Assembly: GCA_035236585.1 (NCBI GenBank) | Contig: CP141128.1 | Coordinates: 31,974,684-32,038,683 of the forward strand | Source: Warburgia ugandensis | Lineage: Eukaryota > Streptophyta > Magnoliopsida > Canellales > Canellaceae | Direction: 5' to 3' | DNA: 64,000 nt | Shown: piece after piece, positions 44,331-57,725 of the stretch | Layout of the letters: every line of letters begins with the position of its first letter | Numbering within the stretch: position 1 is the first letter of the stretch | Notes under the pieces: model-generated | The model's input: only the letters and a program-made list of their open reading frames with translations | The model's database searches: none | Told to the model about the DNA's origin: nothing | Position numbers and translations under genes: made by a program

Positions 44331-46915
44331 TTCAAGAAACATAACATTGACAATGTGATTCCAATACTTCATAATCCCGTTATCCTTAAGCATACTCATT
44401 ACTTTGTAAGTTATGTATATCTACATACATACATTCCCTTCATGGATAGACTAGTTAAATTTGTGAAAGTAGTCAAATATCATTCCCAACTAAGCTGATC
44501 AATTCTCTTCATTTTATATTTAGTATTACAGCAAATCTTATACTGGGAATTTCCCTTCTCGGGAAATATTGGTAATATACAATTACCTAGCATTTCATTA
44601 TGCTACAACATAAGGTATTTCACTATGCCTATTCTCATATGCATCATAGTGCAAAATAATCAGAAAGGTTGCTATGCTGCAGTCTGATCCGTACTAGTGC
44701 GCTCAGATAACTGCCTTGTTCACCACTGATACCACGGTGAAAAATATTATGTCACTGCCCATATGGGAGGGCAAGACTTTCACAGTGGTGGCCTTCCCAT
44801 AATTGCCACCACCTGACTTTTAGCCTCTCATTGGGCAAGGTATCATCATATCATCAAATTTCAAGGAGCGGGTGGCCAAACCCTCATAACTCCTCTAGCA
44901 ATAGCATCCCCCTAGGCTTATGCCTATTAAAACAAACTCACAAGCTCCGAAGCTTATATATAAAATAGATTTCATATATATCAGACTATATGTTTGTTTA
45001 CTTAGGGATGAAATATTTTCTAGTTCCCTATTCACTTATAGTTTAGTCCTTAACCATCTTATATGTGTTTGGTTGGATCATAAGGTTTTCAAGAGATTTA
45101 ATACAAGTATTAACATTACTCTTGTCAACATAAGATCATGATAAGATCATGAGTACAATCATGGATATCTCATGTAAATGCATTCATCAAATCCTCCGAC
45201 ATTTAAGGATTGATCTCTTTTCCCCAATCTTCCATGATCCTGACTGATGTATGTAATATGTACATCCATACATATTGTCAATATATAAATTATGAACAAT
45301 CCTATTAATCACTAGATCTGATGTTTAGAATGATCTTTAAATTATTCTATCTAAGTATTTTTTCTATCTCTAAATCTCTGTATGTCCATCTCCTTGACCT
45401 TGATCTTTCATAGATCCATTGATTGACAATCGACACATGTTGATAAAGATCAAGGTCCTGGATCTTCTATCATCTAGTTCTTCTCTGATCTAAGTTCAGT
45501 TATTGGATCATCCCTATGGAGGATGATCTTGGTTTTCTTCCTTAAATCATCTTTGATCAAGGGTTTGGATTATCTAATCTAATGAACTATAACAAGTATA
45601 CTAATAAACATGCATACTAAGTACAATATAGTGTTCTTATTCTTATTATTCTTGATCATCCAAGATCTAATGGATCTTGTTTGATCATCCTTATCTTACT
45701 CACTGTTTTTATTAGGGTTAGGTAATTTACTAACCTTTTATGCTCTTATTATTATCATTCAACCATTTAATGTGCTTGGTTGAAGGTAACTTATTCAAGC
45801 CTAAATCTAGACTGCTCCTCTTACTTCCAATTGGCTAAGGCTTACTAGCTGAATGGGTGAACACAAAGTGGTTACTTCAGTCGTCATGTAAAGAGGCGTT
45901 TAGAACTCACAAACGTCAATGGAAGGTAGGGGAAGAGCGAGGCTCTATTAGATAACCCCTTTAACCACTATGTTCATCATTCACTAGAATGACCATAGCT
46001 CAACCTTTCATAAGGTTCCTATAAGCATGTTTACCCTAAATACTCTTTCTAATGGATTTTAATTAAATCCATGAATATTTATAATGTCATTCATGGAGTT
46101 TATTTTTCTTCTCCTAGTTTGGGCCAAGGATTTGATAATCCTTCTATTGTCCTACTAACTATAGCCCTTACTAATTAAGTCCAAAGTACTCCATTCTTAT
46201 TTGTGTCATGAAACTCTACCTTCTCATTAGAATACATTTTTGATGTTTTATGCTCTTTATCTCATAATAAGTAGATCTACTAATAACATTTCACCATAAA
46301 TGAATTATAAATTCAAAGCATAAAACTACATAATTTAACATTTAATGATAATGAGATAAGGTACTTAAAATTACTCTAACATGATTTCCAACTAATATAC
46401 CTTAATAACTCAATTTAAACTAACATGGACTTAAGGTATAATCTCATACTATAGTATAAACTTATATGAAATTCTAGCATGGTCCTATGTTAGAATGACA
46501 TGAAATCATACTAAAGTGCCCCTATGATAATTAAATCTAGCACCTTATGATAACAATGAAATCACATATCATGCTAAAGTCTAAATGTTATACTAGCATG
46601 CTTTATAACATAATCATATTTAAAATGCTATTATATAAAATGAAACTAATTACATTAACATTTTTAGAAACCTTTACGTATGATCCAACCATTAGATCTT
46701 AGATCTTTTCCTTTGATTAAGGGTATTAGTTATATTTAGGGAATTTTCTTTATTAAGGTCCAAAGATCATATTGATCCATTTTTGTCATAATCCATCCAT
46801 GATTTCTTGGATTTCATTATATCAAGATTCATTTTATCCATCCCAAGGATTTGATCACACTTGATCTCATTGATCAAGTGGGTCGCTTTGTATTTTTAGG
46901 GTTTTTCTACCATAA

Positions 46916-49580
46916 TGTGACGACCCGGGTTTTCTCATCCATTTTTAAGCAATATCTAATTCCCAAGGCGGGATGCATCCCTATTTGAAAACCATTTTAT
47001 AAAAACCACGCAATGCAGAGGAAACCTTTAGTTTTAAACACATTTTGAAAACCCCAAGTGTCATTTGCTTTCACAACAACCAAGGTAGTTTTTGAAAAGC
47101 TTTAGAAATCATAAGTGTTTTTTCCCAGATCTATCCAGTCGTAGCACACAGCCCAACTGTAAATAAATACAAATACATGATCAAAGGGTTGAGAATTTAA
47201 TTACATGTATAATTATTCCCTTTTTGATTCACTTGCTCGTAGCACTAACATTGATGTCCTCTACTCGTGGATGGAATTATCTTGAAAAATGTTAAGGATA
47301 GGGTGACTATATACTATACTCAATAGGAGTCTATCACTACTAGTTTTACAATGCACGCTATGTTAAAAATCATATGCTCTTAAAAACATGTGCATGTTCG
47401 AACAATCATGTTCAATATCGATATTAAAAACCACTGTCAAACCGAAATACTGACAACTTAAAGAAATATCGTAATCCAAGTCTAAAGTATCATATATCAT
47501 AAACATAATGATATGCATCAGATGCTCAACTGAATCCAACTCATGGATATCTGGTATGGTCGACCACCCTCATGTCATGCCATATGTAATGCAAATAAAT
47601 CCTCAATCCATAGGGTCCAACTATGCCCACGACCTCGCTGCCGTGTGGTCCCCGGGTACCTGAGGACATAGGGTCATATGCCTCCACGGGACATATGACA
47701 CTTCTTCGTCGTAAATCATGCAATTTATGCAATCGGTTGCAAAACATGCATGCAATGCCTAAAATTTGCTCATCGGCCCGCCCTCATCGGCCAAGGCCAC
47801 ACTTATCATGCAATCTATGCATGTAGCACATGTCTTGGCAATATATGCGCAATGTAATTTTCAAAACCTGTCCTCTTTGGGTTCCTCACAACTGCCTGGC
47901 CCTCACAACTGCCTACCCAGCATCTTTTGGGCACTTCAGCGTCTTTTGGTAACCCTCAAGGACATGCAATTTTTCAAGAACTCAATGCTCACAAATCATG
48001 CAATATATGCATTTGTTTACAAAACATATCTATACATAATATATATGCAATTATTTGCAAAACATATCTATGCATAAAAGCATTTATCATATATATGCTG
48101 AATTAAGTCATGCTAAATAAGTCATATACTTATACTTAAAACATGCATTCTCAAAACAATCATGGCTCTTTTAAAAAGTCTAGTAGCGATAGAGCATCTA
48201 CCTCAAAGTCTCCTGGAGTCGCATCCTTTATCACTTTAACCCGTCCCTGGGTCTCATTTATAATCTCCTGGGTATGAATGGATACAAGGAGTCCTCATTA
48301 ATTTCACTCTATTTAGACGTTAGATTGCTAGCTCTGCCTATTGGGTCCAAGGTCCTTGCCTAATTCATTCGTCAGGCTAGATCCTATGGTATGGATCTAC
48401 TTCCCAATAGTTAAATTCTATAATTTATCCTCTAATCTAACTTTAAAGTCTCAATAGGTCCGCGTGCCCCGGTTCCCAGGACACCCGTGTATCCTGGTTG
48501 AACCGCGACTGCCTTAAGTGCGTGCACGCCTAAAGGCCGTGCCAGGGACTGCGTTTTGCATGCGTACATGCATGCTCAAGTGACGCGCTATGACTTGCAT
48601 CATCAAACGGATGCACCTTGTAGCATGGCGCGTCTCAGCTCCCAGGGCACCCCGTGCACCCTGGTCGAGCCACGACCCGTGCCCCATGTCGTGCGCGCAC
48701 CTGAAGGCCACACCTGGGACAATGTATGCACTATCATACTCCTAGAAACCTGTCCCAGGTACCCAGTTCCAGGTGCACGTGGTGCTTGGTGTCCTTGGGA
48801 TGCCTGGGTCGTTCATGGCCGGCTGGAACCGGCATTGTCTTCTTCGGCTGGAAAAAGGCCAGATCCAGCATGGATCTTAGCCTAGGGGAACTAAAACGGA
48901 GGAAAGGGAAGGTAAGGAGGGGCTTACCTCACAGCCGGAGATGGCGCTCCTCCTAGTAGGTTGCTTGCCTAACCCTTGGTGCTGGAAAACTCGAAGAAGG
49001 TAACTCCCCATGTCGTGCAAGGCCAGAACAAGAGAAGAGAGGGGAATGGGGAGACGGAAATGGCCGGCCTGACTTGGCCTGGCCGTTGCTGGAAAAATGC
49101 ATGGAATTGGGTTTCCGATTCTAGCCAGAAACCCCAGCCCCAATGGCTGGAAAACCACGTTTCTGGAGAGGGGAGATGGGGCTTTTTATAGCCCTACTAT
49201 GGTGGTGCTGCCAATGGCAGTGCCGCCCTTGGCAGTGGTAGAATCCCCTAGAAAAATCGGGATCAAGGGTTTCTAAAAAAATCTAGGGAGGAAGACGATA
49301 GGGGGTGCTGTTATCAAAATGGCCCCTTACATTTTTCGTCCTTTTTCATTTTAAACGTTTTCTGTTTAAATTCCAGAAATACCCCTATCTTTAAACGGCC
49401 GTAACTTCTTCATACGAACTCTGTTTTGGGTGATTTTTGAGGCGTTGGATTCCATTTTTCGAGTAGAATCTAATGATACTAAGTTTTCTCACAAATTCCT
49501 TCATTTAATATTTTAAATAAAATCAAACATTCAATCATTTCCCATAAAATGTCCAATTTTTTTTAAGCTCGAGCATTACA
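46916..49580 (-). mobile_element. Solo LTR of family D, TSD CATAA
   Basis: It runs from TGTGACGACCCGGGTTTT to GAGCATTACA, flanked by CATAA at 46911-46915 and 49581-49585. Family-A sequence continues on both sides exactly as in copy 4 and the right LTR. The outer 18 bases equal those of family A but the body is unrelated. By analogy the sense is minus: it would start TGTAATGCTCGAGC, with a TATA box at 49184-49193 and a GC-rich transcribed part (48440-49190). The frames at 47541-48077 and 48514-49191 on both strands are by-products of that composition. An LTR-type motif GGCCGTAACTTCTTC lies at 49397-49411. Confidence 0.9.
49184..49193 (-). promoter_or_regulatory. TATA box of family-D LTR
   Basis: The minus strand reads GGCTATAAAA within GGGCTATAAAAAGCCCC, itself a near-palindrome, about 390 bases into the LTR. 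Confidence 0.5.
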
Positions 49581-50674
49581 CATAATGGGTAGGTCCCTTA
49601 ATATATCTCATATATATCCAAATAAACCATAGATATCACTTTATTTCAATATTATATCATTAGTAAAATATATTTCCAAGATCTGATTATCTTAGATCTT
49701 GAAGATCTAGGTAATAGAAAACTTATTTCATTAATATAGAAAGTTTTATTACATAATTTCTAGATTTTATTATTTTATCAGAAAATAGAGGTTTCAAGCT
49801 TTCCATAGCATCTTTCCGATCTCAATTTAGAGTTTAGATGACTCCAGAATGTGCTCTGGAAGTTCACAGTCCTTAGGGCCTGAATTTGATCTGGGCCCAA
49901 GGAACGGACAGCCCAGATTAGTCGGGTGGAACGCGTTTGGTCCATCGGGTGCTTCCACTATGATGAAATGAGGAAGCACTCACACGGGGCGTCCATGGAC
50001 ACGCGCGGGATGTCATCCGTCCGATCGGGAGATTGGACAGTCCGTTTGGATCGTCCAATCAATCCCTTCTCAATTAAGGGACCAAACCTTCTCCGATCAT
50101 TGTGAAAATTCTACCCTAGGGGTTTTGGACCCTTCTGGATCTATTGGTGCAATCAGAATTTTCATCTAGGTACTCTATCATCCTGAATTAAGGGTTCTGG
50201 TGTTTACTTTATTTTTACCTTTTTATTACCAAAATAAATTACAGTAAACTAAAAAGTACATAAAGCAGTAGTAAACATCTATCTAAAGTATTCCCACCTA
50301 CCTAATTTGATAAAAAATGGTGTCTATGTATCCAATTTAAAAGAAATACGCTTTGATGAAGATATAACCCAAGATCCACCTTTCTTGCAAATTGTCATTG
50401 TTTGAACCGTTGGATCTTGAAATTGCTTTGGGAGTTTTGTAGAATAGATATGGTGGGAAGTTTTGGATGGTGCAATTAATGAAACTAGGTCTGGAACAGA
50501 GTGCCTAATTGATTTTAGGTCTCTTGTTCCAATCCAAAAAGAAAATAGAAATTGAAAAGAGAGATATCTCTTGGAAATTTTGGATTTTTTGGGAGGGATC
50601 TAGGTTTAATTTTTTAGGGAGTGAAGAAAATTTCATGAGGATTTTATGATCATTTTTGGAGGGTTTTTGGGGTT

Positions 50675-50684
50675 GTATTTATAG
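50675..50684 (-). promoter_or_regulatory. TATA box of family-A copy 5, left LTR
   Basis: The minus strand reads CTATAAATAC, about 585 bases into the LTR. Confidence 0.6.
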
Positions 50685-51268
50685 GCATTTTGGTCATTTT
50701 TTCATGATTATAATATTTAAATTTTTATTATTAAATGGCATGAAAGTCTCCCATGCTCCATTTTTCTTCCCCAAGACCAGCTGATGCTTGTTGACCCATG
50801 ACTTCACATGGGCTGCTCATAAGATTCGTTTTTGGGTCTCTTGTGGGCCCCACATGGTGTAAAAAGACCGTTTTGCCATTTATGTATAAAATTTTGGGTT
50901 TTATTCTCATGATCTCGAATTTCAGTGTACTTAGTGGCCTTGGATTCTTATTTCTCAATACATTCTAAATTTTGATGTCTAATATTTTGATTTTGGGGAG
51001 ATTTTGATTTTTGGGTAAAATTACTATTTTACCCTTTTGTCCAAGAAATGAAGAAACTTAAGGATTTTTCATCCGAATTCAGAATTTGTCATGCTTACAG
51101 TCATTTTGAAGGGTTTGCTAAGTTTAATTTCAATTTTACATGTCTTATTATTTGATTATACTTTTATAAAAAGTATATTCTAAATAACCCTAATATTTCA
51201 GCCCGAAATATCTGAAACTCAAACTTTATTGATTTTCTCAATCAATTACAAAAATTGGGGTTATTACA

Positions 51269-51285
51269 ATCTTCCCCCCAAACAA
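51269..51285 (-). other. Polypurine tract of family-A copy 5
   Basis: The minus strand reads TTTGGGGGGAAGAT just before the 3' LTR. Upstream of it CGAGGACAAAATT matches the sequence preceding the tract in Tekay/Del elements, supporting both class and strand. Confidence 0.8.
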
Positions 51286-51637
51286 TAATTTTGTCCTCGA
51301 AATTTGTAATGCAACTCACTTAGGAGTTTTCACAATTCTTTTATAGCCTTACACATGTGGCCTTGCCACTTATGGAAATTCTATTTCCTTTTGTTCCTTT
51401 TCTATACTACCTTTTTCTCAAAGGTTAAAATACTCATCCATGACTAATCTTAATAATGCACTATATACTAAAGCTAGTTCTTGCTAGAATTTCCCAAAAA
51501 AAAGGATTAATAACTCTTATTGAGTTATCCCTTTTTGTTTCAAAACCTTCCATTTCACTTGACTGGTAATTTTCACCAATCTTTCCATACTTCACAATTT
51601 TCCATCATACCTTCTATTGCACATCCTCATTCTTTTT

Positions 51638-51715
51638 CAACATATAAAGTTTTGACATAGCTTTCCTACTATGTATCAATATATAAAGTTTGGACATAGC
51701 TTTCCTACTATGTAT
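51638..51715. repeat. Two-copy 39-bp tandem repeat
   Basis: Units 51638-51676 and 51677-51715 differ at two or three bases; both contain CATAGCTTTCCTACTATG. Confidence 0.9.
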
Positions 51716-53305
51716 AGTGCTTAGACTTCCTATAATACATATTGATTAGATTCTATAACTTCAACTATTGTTCTTTGTAACAACCTTCCAATCTTTGGAA
51801 GTAATTTTCTCTTTTCTTATTCTTCCATTATTTAGAAGTGTATACTTTATTTCTTCTCTATAGTTCATACTTCTTTACTATTTCCTTCTATTGACAACTT
51901 CTTGTCAAATTCTATCCTTGAATAATAGTTTCCTTGTAATGAATCTTTCCTCATTCCCATCCATTATTTTTGTAGCACTCTTTGAGTGCCATTTTATTCA
52001 TAATACTTGACTTTCTACATTTTTCCATCCAAGATAGTGTCATTTAACTCTGCATATATATTCCTGATCCTCTTTTGCTATTTCTTTCTCATATTAGAAC
52101 AATATTAAGAACATTCTCACAATCTATGATAATATTTATCTCTTTTCCTCTTATATATATTTATATGTCATAGGCTTCAAAATTTCTAGATTTTGTATTT
52201 CGTCATGCTTCTTTCAAAGCATACCTCATAGCCTTTATCATATCATACTAACTCTTTATTTGCAATATTCTTGATAATTTCAATTAAAAGAGTCCATATT
52301 GACTTGTAATCATCCCTTCTCAAATCTTTACAAACACCATAATTTATCAACTAGTCTTTAATTCTCAACAATCTATTATCAACTCATTTAGGATTTATGT
52401 AACCAATGGCAAAACTTCACTAAAAGAATGTCCTTATGTTATAAAATCAATAAGGGATATATTTCTCTAATTGTCATTGTCATTTCATATTTTGATCTCA
52501 TATTCCACCTTTGTTGGGTCAAATTCCATGCTATCCTTATAATTTATATAACCTAAACTTTGCTTTCTTTAATCACATGTACAGTTACAAGACAAGTTTT
52601 GTAAGTGTCTAACATATATCCCCTGAATGCTCTTGATTTCTTGAAATCTATTTCCATATATCATTACCACTTTATTCAATATATTTCATTCTCCTCAAAT
52701 TCATGAACATCTGTTATCTAACTCATAGAACTTTAAAATTTGTTTTTGATTCTATACTTTGATGTTGCATTTCCAATTCCCAATTAATAATAACTTTGAA
52801 AATGCTCATCCTTATAGAGAAAAAGGATCCTTAATTTCCTCAACATCATTTATGCATCCTTATATTGATTCCTCCTTTTTCTTTTCCTAAAAGAAATTTG
52901 TTACTCTCATAATGTAAATTACTATAATCAATCCATATCCTTAAAAAGTGGTTCTTTCAACTCATTCACATAATTTGATGTTATTTTCCTCAACTATTAT
53001 AGATATTTTCTCATTCAATCTCATGTAAGATTGAAAATCTTCAAACTATCTTAAAATTTCTAACCACTTATTTCTCCAACAATTTGGATTTATATCTCAT
53101 TCACAATCATCTTTAAATTTAAATTTAACAACCAATATTTGTTTTCATTTCTCATGTTTTATTTCACCTTTCTTCCAAAAATATATTTCCCCTTACTATA
53201 TTTCTTAAATCTATCAATATCACCAACTCCATCATGTAATTGGAAGTAATATCTCTATTCATATTTAGCTCTTCATTTGCCTTGATCAATAAGATGTACT
53301 CCTCT

Positions 53306-53556
53306 TCATGATAATCAATGACTATATTTTCCTAATCAATATTTCTCTTTATTTTCATGTTCCATGACCATGATAATCAATTACTATATTTTCATAATCA
53401 ATATTTCTCTTTGTTTTCATGTTCCATGACCATGATAATCAATGACTTCATCAATGACTATATTTTCCTAATCAATATTTCTCTTTGTTTTCATGTTCCA
53501 TGACCATGATAATCAATGACTATATTTTCCTAATCAATATTTCTCTTTATGATAGT
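53306..53556. repeat. About four copies of a 61-bp tandem repeat
   Basis: Each unit carries CATGATAATCAATGAC, CTAATCAATATTTCTC and TTTTCATGTTCCATGAC. Unit starts are near 53308, 53369, 53430 and 53501, the third with a short internal duplication. Confidence 0.85.
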
Positions 53557-54514
53557 CCCAAAATTATTTTCAATAGCACCAAAGTTATTATATCAATAAT
53601 TCTTTAATCCATGAAAATCCTCTAGTGCTAATTTCCACAATGATTTCTCATACCTTTATAATTTCTAACTTGGTGATTTCATAATTGTTGTACCATACAT
53701 AGAGCTATAATTTCTTTGTTAACCCTATATTCTTATAGTTTAATTGTCTTTCTTAATAAGTTTGGGATCATATTTTTGTCCCTTTAACATATCTCACTCT
53801 CTTTTTCCTTTTCATTTTATTCTAATATCAAAGATCATCTCTTCATGTTCTAAAATTTTATCATTTCTCCACTAAATCCTTTGTCTCACTAATTTTGGAG
53901 AAAAATACTTGCTTAACTCCTTACTCATATTTATTTCAAACTATTCTCATTTATAAATTTTGAACTTTCTCACCTATCTCCTTAAATTTCTTTCATGCCA
54001 TATCCTCTCTATTTTGATGATTAATTTCATTTAACTAATTGCCATAATACTATACATGTAGCAATTCTAATTCCTACATTTATATTTCTTTATATATTTA
54101 ATGTTAACTTTGAATTTTACATTACTTCTAATGTTTTCATCTTTAACACCTATTTCTCATAAATCTCCATTTCACCTTTTCTATAAGGTTGGAATTTTTT
54201 TAATTTTTTTTTCATCTTATTTTCCAATTTATCACTTTTTTCTCTTTATCTCCATTTCTTCACTTAGTAATGGTTATATACATACTTCACTTAATAATGG
54301 TTATATACATACTAGTATTAACGTTGTTTGTGTGTTTACTCAGGACTTTAGGTTAGACCTGAACATCATACCTTACATCTATTGTAATGTTTTCCCTTAT
54401 TATTCCCTCTATTGGAATTCTTATTGGCTAAGTAGTATTTCTAGTCCTTTCACTAAGTAATATCTACTTATACTATACTATTCCTTCATTACACTAACTC
54501 TTTCTATACTCATT

Positions 54515-54775
54515 CTCAACTAATGAGTTTAACTCTTTCACTAATGAGTTACTCTTTCTTCACAAATGAGTCTATTCTTTCCATATTCCTCAACTAATGA
54601 GTTTTAACTCTTTCCTCACTAATGAGTCAACTCTTTACATCCTCTTCAACAAATGAGGCTACTCTTTCAAAACCTATCCTTCACTAATGAGTTAACTCCT
54701 TTTATACTTATCTCTTAACTAATGAGTTTATCAAATAACTCCTTCTCATCAATTAATAACTTATCTCTTATTCAC
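54515..54775. repeat. Degenerate short tandem repeat
   Basis: CTAATGAGT alternates with AACTCTTTC every 25-40 bases, at least eight times. On the sense strand it lies just downstream of the gag start fragment. Confidence 0.75.
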
Positions 54776-54780
54776 TCACT

Positions 54781-54969
54781 TCAGGTTGAACCTGAGCCTG
54801 CATACTTGGTATTTCTACAGAGGCGATGAACCTTGGGTTTGTTGTAGTGAGGAAGAAGGTTCTTCAACACCCTTGTCATCATATCTTCCACATTGCTCAT
54901 TGTTACTCTTTCCATATTGTCTACTGGAGTATTTTGAGTTGCCTGTCTTGTGACTCTCTTTGGTGGCAT
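54781..54969 (-). pseudogene. Gag N-terminal fragment of family-A copy 5
   Basis: A 62-codon frame beginning MPPKRVTRQATQN, the basic start usual for Tekay/Del-type gag, followed by an acidic and then basic stretch (VEDMMTRVL). Gag would be the capsid protein of the element. The start lies about 110 bases after the PBS, as in the truncated copy at 2012. The frame ends just before the degenerate repeat, and no capsid core or zinc knuckle follows, so it is a relic. Whether the short peptide is made is unknown. Confidence 0.65.
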
Positions 54970-55079
54970 CTGTTCATAATTTCTATTAATCCTCTATACA
55001 ACTATTTCTATCTTAATCTAGACTTGGATTATAATCTCTCTTTTGGACATATTTGTACTGTACTGTGACTGGATGAATA

Positions 55080-55091
55080 GCTCTAATACCA
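55080..55091 (-). other. Primer-binding site of family-A copy 5, tRNA-Met type
   Basis: The minus strand reads TGGTATTAGAGC, one base from TGGTATCAGAGC, two bases from the LTR end at 55094. Confidence 0.85.
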
Positions 55092-55496
55092 ACTGTGACA
55101 ACCCGGGTTTTTTTAACACGTTTTGTAATGTATTTTGAAAGACAGGACCCTTAAGAGTGTAAATTTTTTTTGTAAAACAAAGTAGCAGAAATTCATTTCT
55201 TTAGAACTTGTTTTGAAAACCCAAGTCACCACTTCATACATAACATAAGTACAATTTGTGTACAAAATAAAATTCCATTGAAGGAATATACTTTTATTAA
55301 ACTCCAGGATCTATCCAGTGGTTCACAGTACAGCCAAATCTAGTACAATACTTGTCCAAATTACATAATCCAAAACTTAAGCTCACCATACAATAAAAAT
55401 CTCAGCAAAGAAAAATACATGTCTTCAAGGGTATACCTTTAAGATTATTCTCTTCAAGTCTTCTATCGTCTTCAGCTCCTAACTTTCCTTCCCTGT

Positions 55497-55550
55497 ATCT
55501 GAGATATTGCCACAAGTACAATATCTCAGCAAGCAATGCTTGGTAGGGGA
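55497..55550 (-). repeat. Conserved LTR hairpin, copy 5 right LTR
   Basis: GAGATATTGCCAC, GTACAATATCTC and CAAGCAATGCTTG; close to the left LTR copy at 44277-44330. Confidence 0.7.
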
Positions 55551-56217
55551 TTCAAGAAGCATAACATTGACAATGTAATTCCAATACTTCATAATCCCAT
55601 TACCCTTAAACATACTCTTTACTTTGTAAGTTATGTATATCTATATACATACATACTGTAATGACCCTGAATTTTTGTAACTTATTAAGTCAAATTAATA
55701 AAGTTTGAATTTTTAGAAATTCTAGGCTGGAATATTAGGTTATTGAAAATTCTCTTTTTATGAAGATTATATCATGAATTAAAACATATAAATTATAGAT
55801 GTACTTGGAAAACTGATCGAAACAACATTAAGTACGTTTAATTCTGAGTTAAAATGAAAATTCCTTAATTTTCTCCATTTGGGGGTAAAATGGTAATTTT
55901 ATCCATATTCCATATCCAAGAAATAAGACCTCAATATTCATGAAGTACTTAGAAATATGATTCCAACACCACTAAGTACACTCGATTCCGAGTTCGGACA
56001 AATATTGCCTATTATTCTCCAATTTTGGAGTTCAAAGGGCAAAAAAGCCTTTTTACATAAAAGTGGGGCCCACAAAGTGGGCCAACGTTCTGGAAGCAAC
56101 AATAATTGCTCAGTGCATTATTTCTGGTAGTGGAGAATGGAGAATGCACTTGTAATAAAAAATTCTAAAGTAATAAAATATCTTATCAAAATAAATGATA
56201 AAAAATTCAAATTTGGC

Positions 56218-56225
56218 TATAAATA
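56218..56225 (+). promoter_or_regulatory. TATA box of family-A LTR, copy 6
   Basis: TATAAATA in GGCTATAAATATGTCCC, about 560 bases into the LTR. Confidence 0.6.
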
Positions 56226-56830
56226 TGTCCCAAAAATTTTCAAAAATTTTCACAACCTTAATGATGAAATTTCCAAATCTTCCCTTGATTTTCAGCCCCA
56301 AATTCTCATTCATCCCTCCCCAATTTCTATTTTTCTTATTTCTCTCTCCTCTTTCTAGGTGGAACAAGAGACCTAAATTCAATTAGGCACTCCGTTCCAG
56401 GTAGAATCTGATAAATTCCACCGTCCATAACCTCCTATACTATAGTATATACAAAAGCCCCAAATCAATTTCTAGATCCAACGGTTCCAACAACAGAAAA
56501 TCACAAAAAGTTGGACAATCGGGCTATATTATCATCAACTGGTAATTCTCTCAAATTGGGCATCAATTATATTGTTTTTCTCCAATCAAGTAGGTGGAAC
56601 TACTTTCCATACATATTTATTATGCTTTAGTGTAATTTTTATTTTTCTGTAATTTAATTTGAATGAAAAATGGTAAAAATAAAGTAAAAACCAGAGCCTT
56701 CAATTCATGGTAATAGAGAGCTCAGATTAAAAGCCTTAAAGGAAATTAAAACCCTTGGTCTAAAGGAAAACACCTAAGATCTAATGGTTGGATCATATTT
56801 AAAGGTTTATAATAATCTTAATAAAATTAG

Positions 56831-56936
56831 TTTAATTGTCTTTTATTGGATATAGAAGTGTAAATGTGATTTATGTTCTAAGTTTTAATTGTCTTTTATT
56901 GGATATAAAGGTGTACATGTGATTTATGTTCTAAGT
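56831..56936. repeat. Two-copy 53-bp tandem repeat
   Basis: Both units begin TTTAATTGTCTTTTATTGG and end in TTATGTTCTAAG. It is private to copy 6; the equivalent part of copy 3 (about 24300) has one unit. Confidence 0.85.
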
Positions 56937-57489
56937 TAGAAAGCATGATAGTGTAATCTTTAAATTTTAGTATGATATGCCCTAAAGGAGTAATTTGTTA
57001 GTAGATTTGATTATCTTATGATCATGTTAGTGTAAATTAGAGATTTAAACATGATTCCATTAAGATAGAAGTACAATTTTATGTATTTCATAACTTAGGA
57101 TCATGTTAGTTTTATTTCACTAGCTTAAGTTACATTCATAGGAAGAATGTTAGTATATAGTTGTTAAACTTATATTTGATTTATGCTTTCAAGTTTATGA
57201 TTTACTTATTGTCAAATTTTATTCAATTGTTAAGTAGTTGTTAAGATATAAGGAGCATAAGTCACCAAAAATGTAAACTAATGAAATATAGAGATTCATG
57301 GACAACTAAGATGAATGAATGATTTTGACTTAATAAGGGCTATAGTTAGTAGGACAATATAAGGAATGGTTTACCAATTCCTTGGCCCAAAGTAGGAAAA
57401 TAATGAACATCCATGGATGACATTGTGCATATCCATGGAAATTAATTAAAATCAATTAGAGAAGGGACTTAAGGTAAAGAGCTCATAGG

Positions 57490-57725
57490 AACCTTGTCAA
57501 AGGTTGAGCTAGTACCACTCTAGTGGACTCTAAACATTGTGGTTATAGGGGGTATACAAGAGTCGAGTGCTTTTCCCTTACCTCCCATTGACGTAAGAGA
57601 GGTCTAAACACCTCCTTACATGAGGGTTGTATTAACCACTTTTTGAGCAGACTTTAATTGGTAAGTACTAGTCATCCTAAAATAAGGAGGAGTTGTCTAG
57701 TGATAGGAAGAAATAAATTATCTTC
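57490..57725 (+). other. Segment shared with Athila leaders, copy in family-A LTR
   Basis: It contains GAGGTCTAAACACCTCCTTA and GGGTTGTATTAACCACTTT (57624-57642), also present in the B1 Athila leader (42239-42257). See the findings for its distribution. Confidence 0.75.

Larger units (their letters stand above)
43875..51268 (-). mobile_element. Family-A 3' LTR of copy 5 (left LTR), split by family-D solo LTR
   Basis: TGTGACAACCCGGG to GGGGTTATTACA. Without the nested 2665-bp LTR and its TSD it is 4724 bp. The minus-strand TATA box is at 50675-50684, the hairpin at 44277-44330, the Athila-shared segment at about 45800-46030 and the GC-rich block at 49890-50050. Confidence 0.9.
51286..54780 (-). 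mobile_element. Non-coding interior of family-A copy 5
   Basis: On the sense (minus) strand this is A- and purine-rich with no sustained frame and no YVDD-like, protease, RNase H or integrase motif. The only longer frame here (54101-54460, plus) is antisense and low-complexity. Three tandem repeats are present: 51638-51715, 53306-53556 and 54515-54775. It is either heavily decayed gag-pol or replacement sequence. Confidence 0.65.

Noticed and set aside
48514-49191. Several frames near 100 codons on both strands
   Set aside because: They lie in the GC-rich part of the family-D solo LTR bounded by an exact TSD. No domain or codon pattern is visible.
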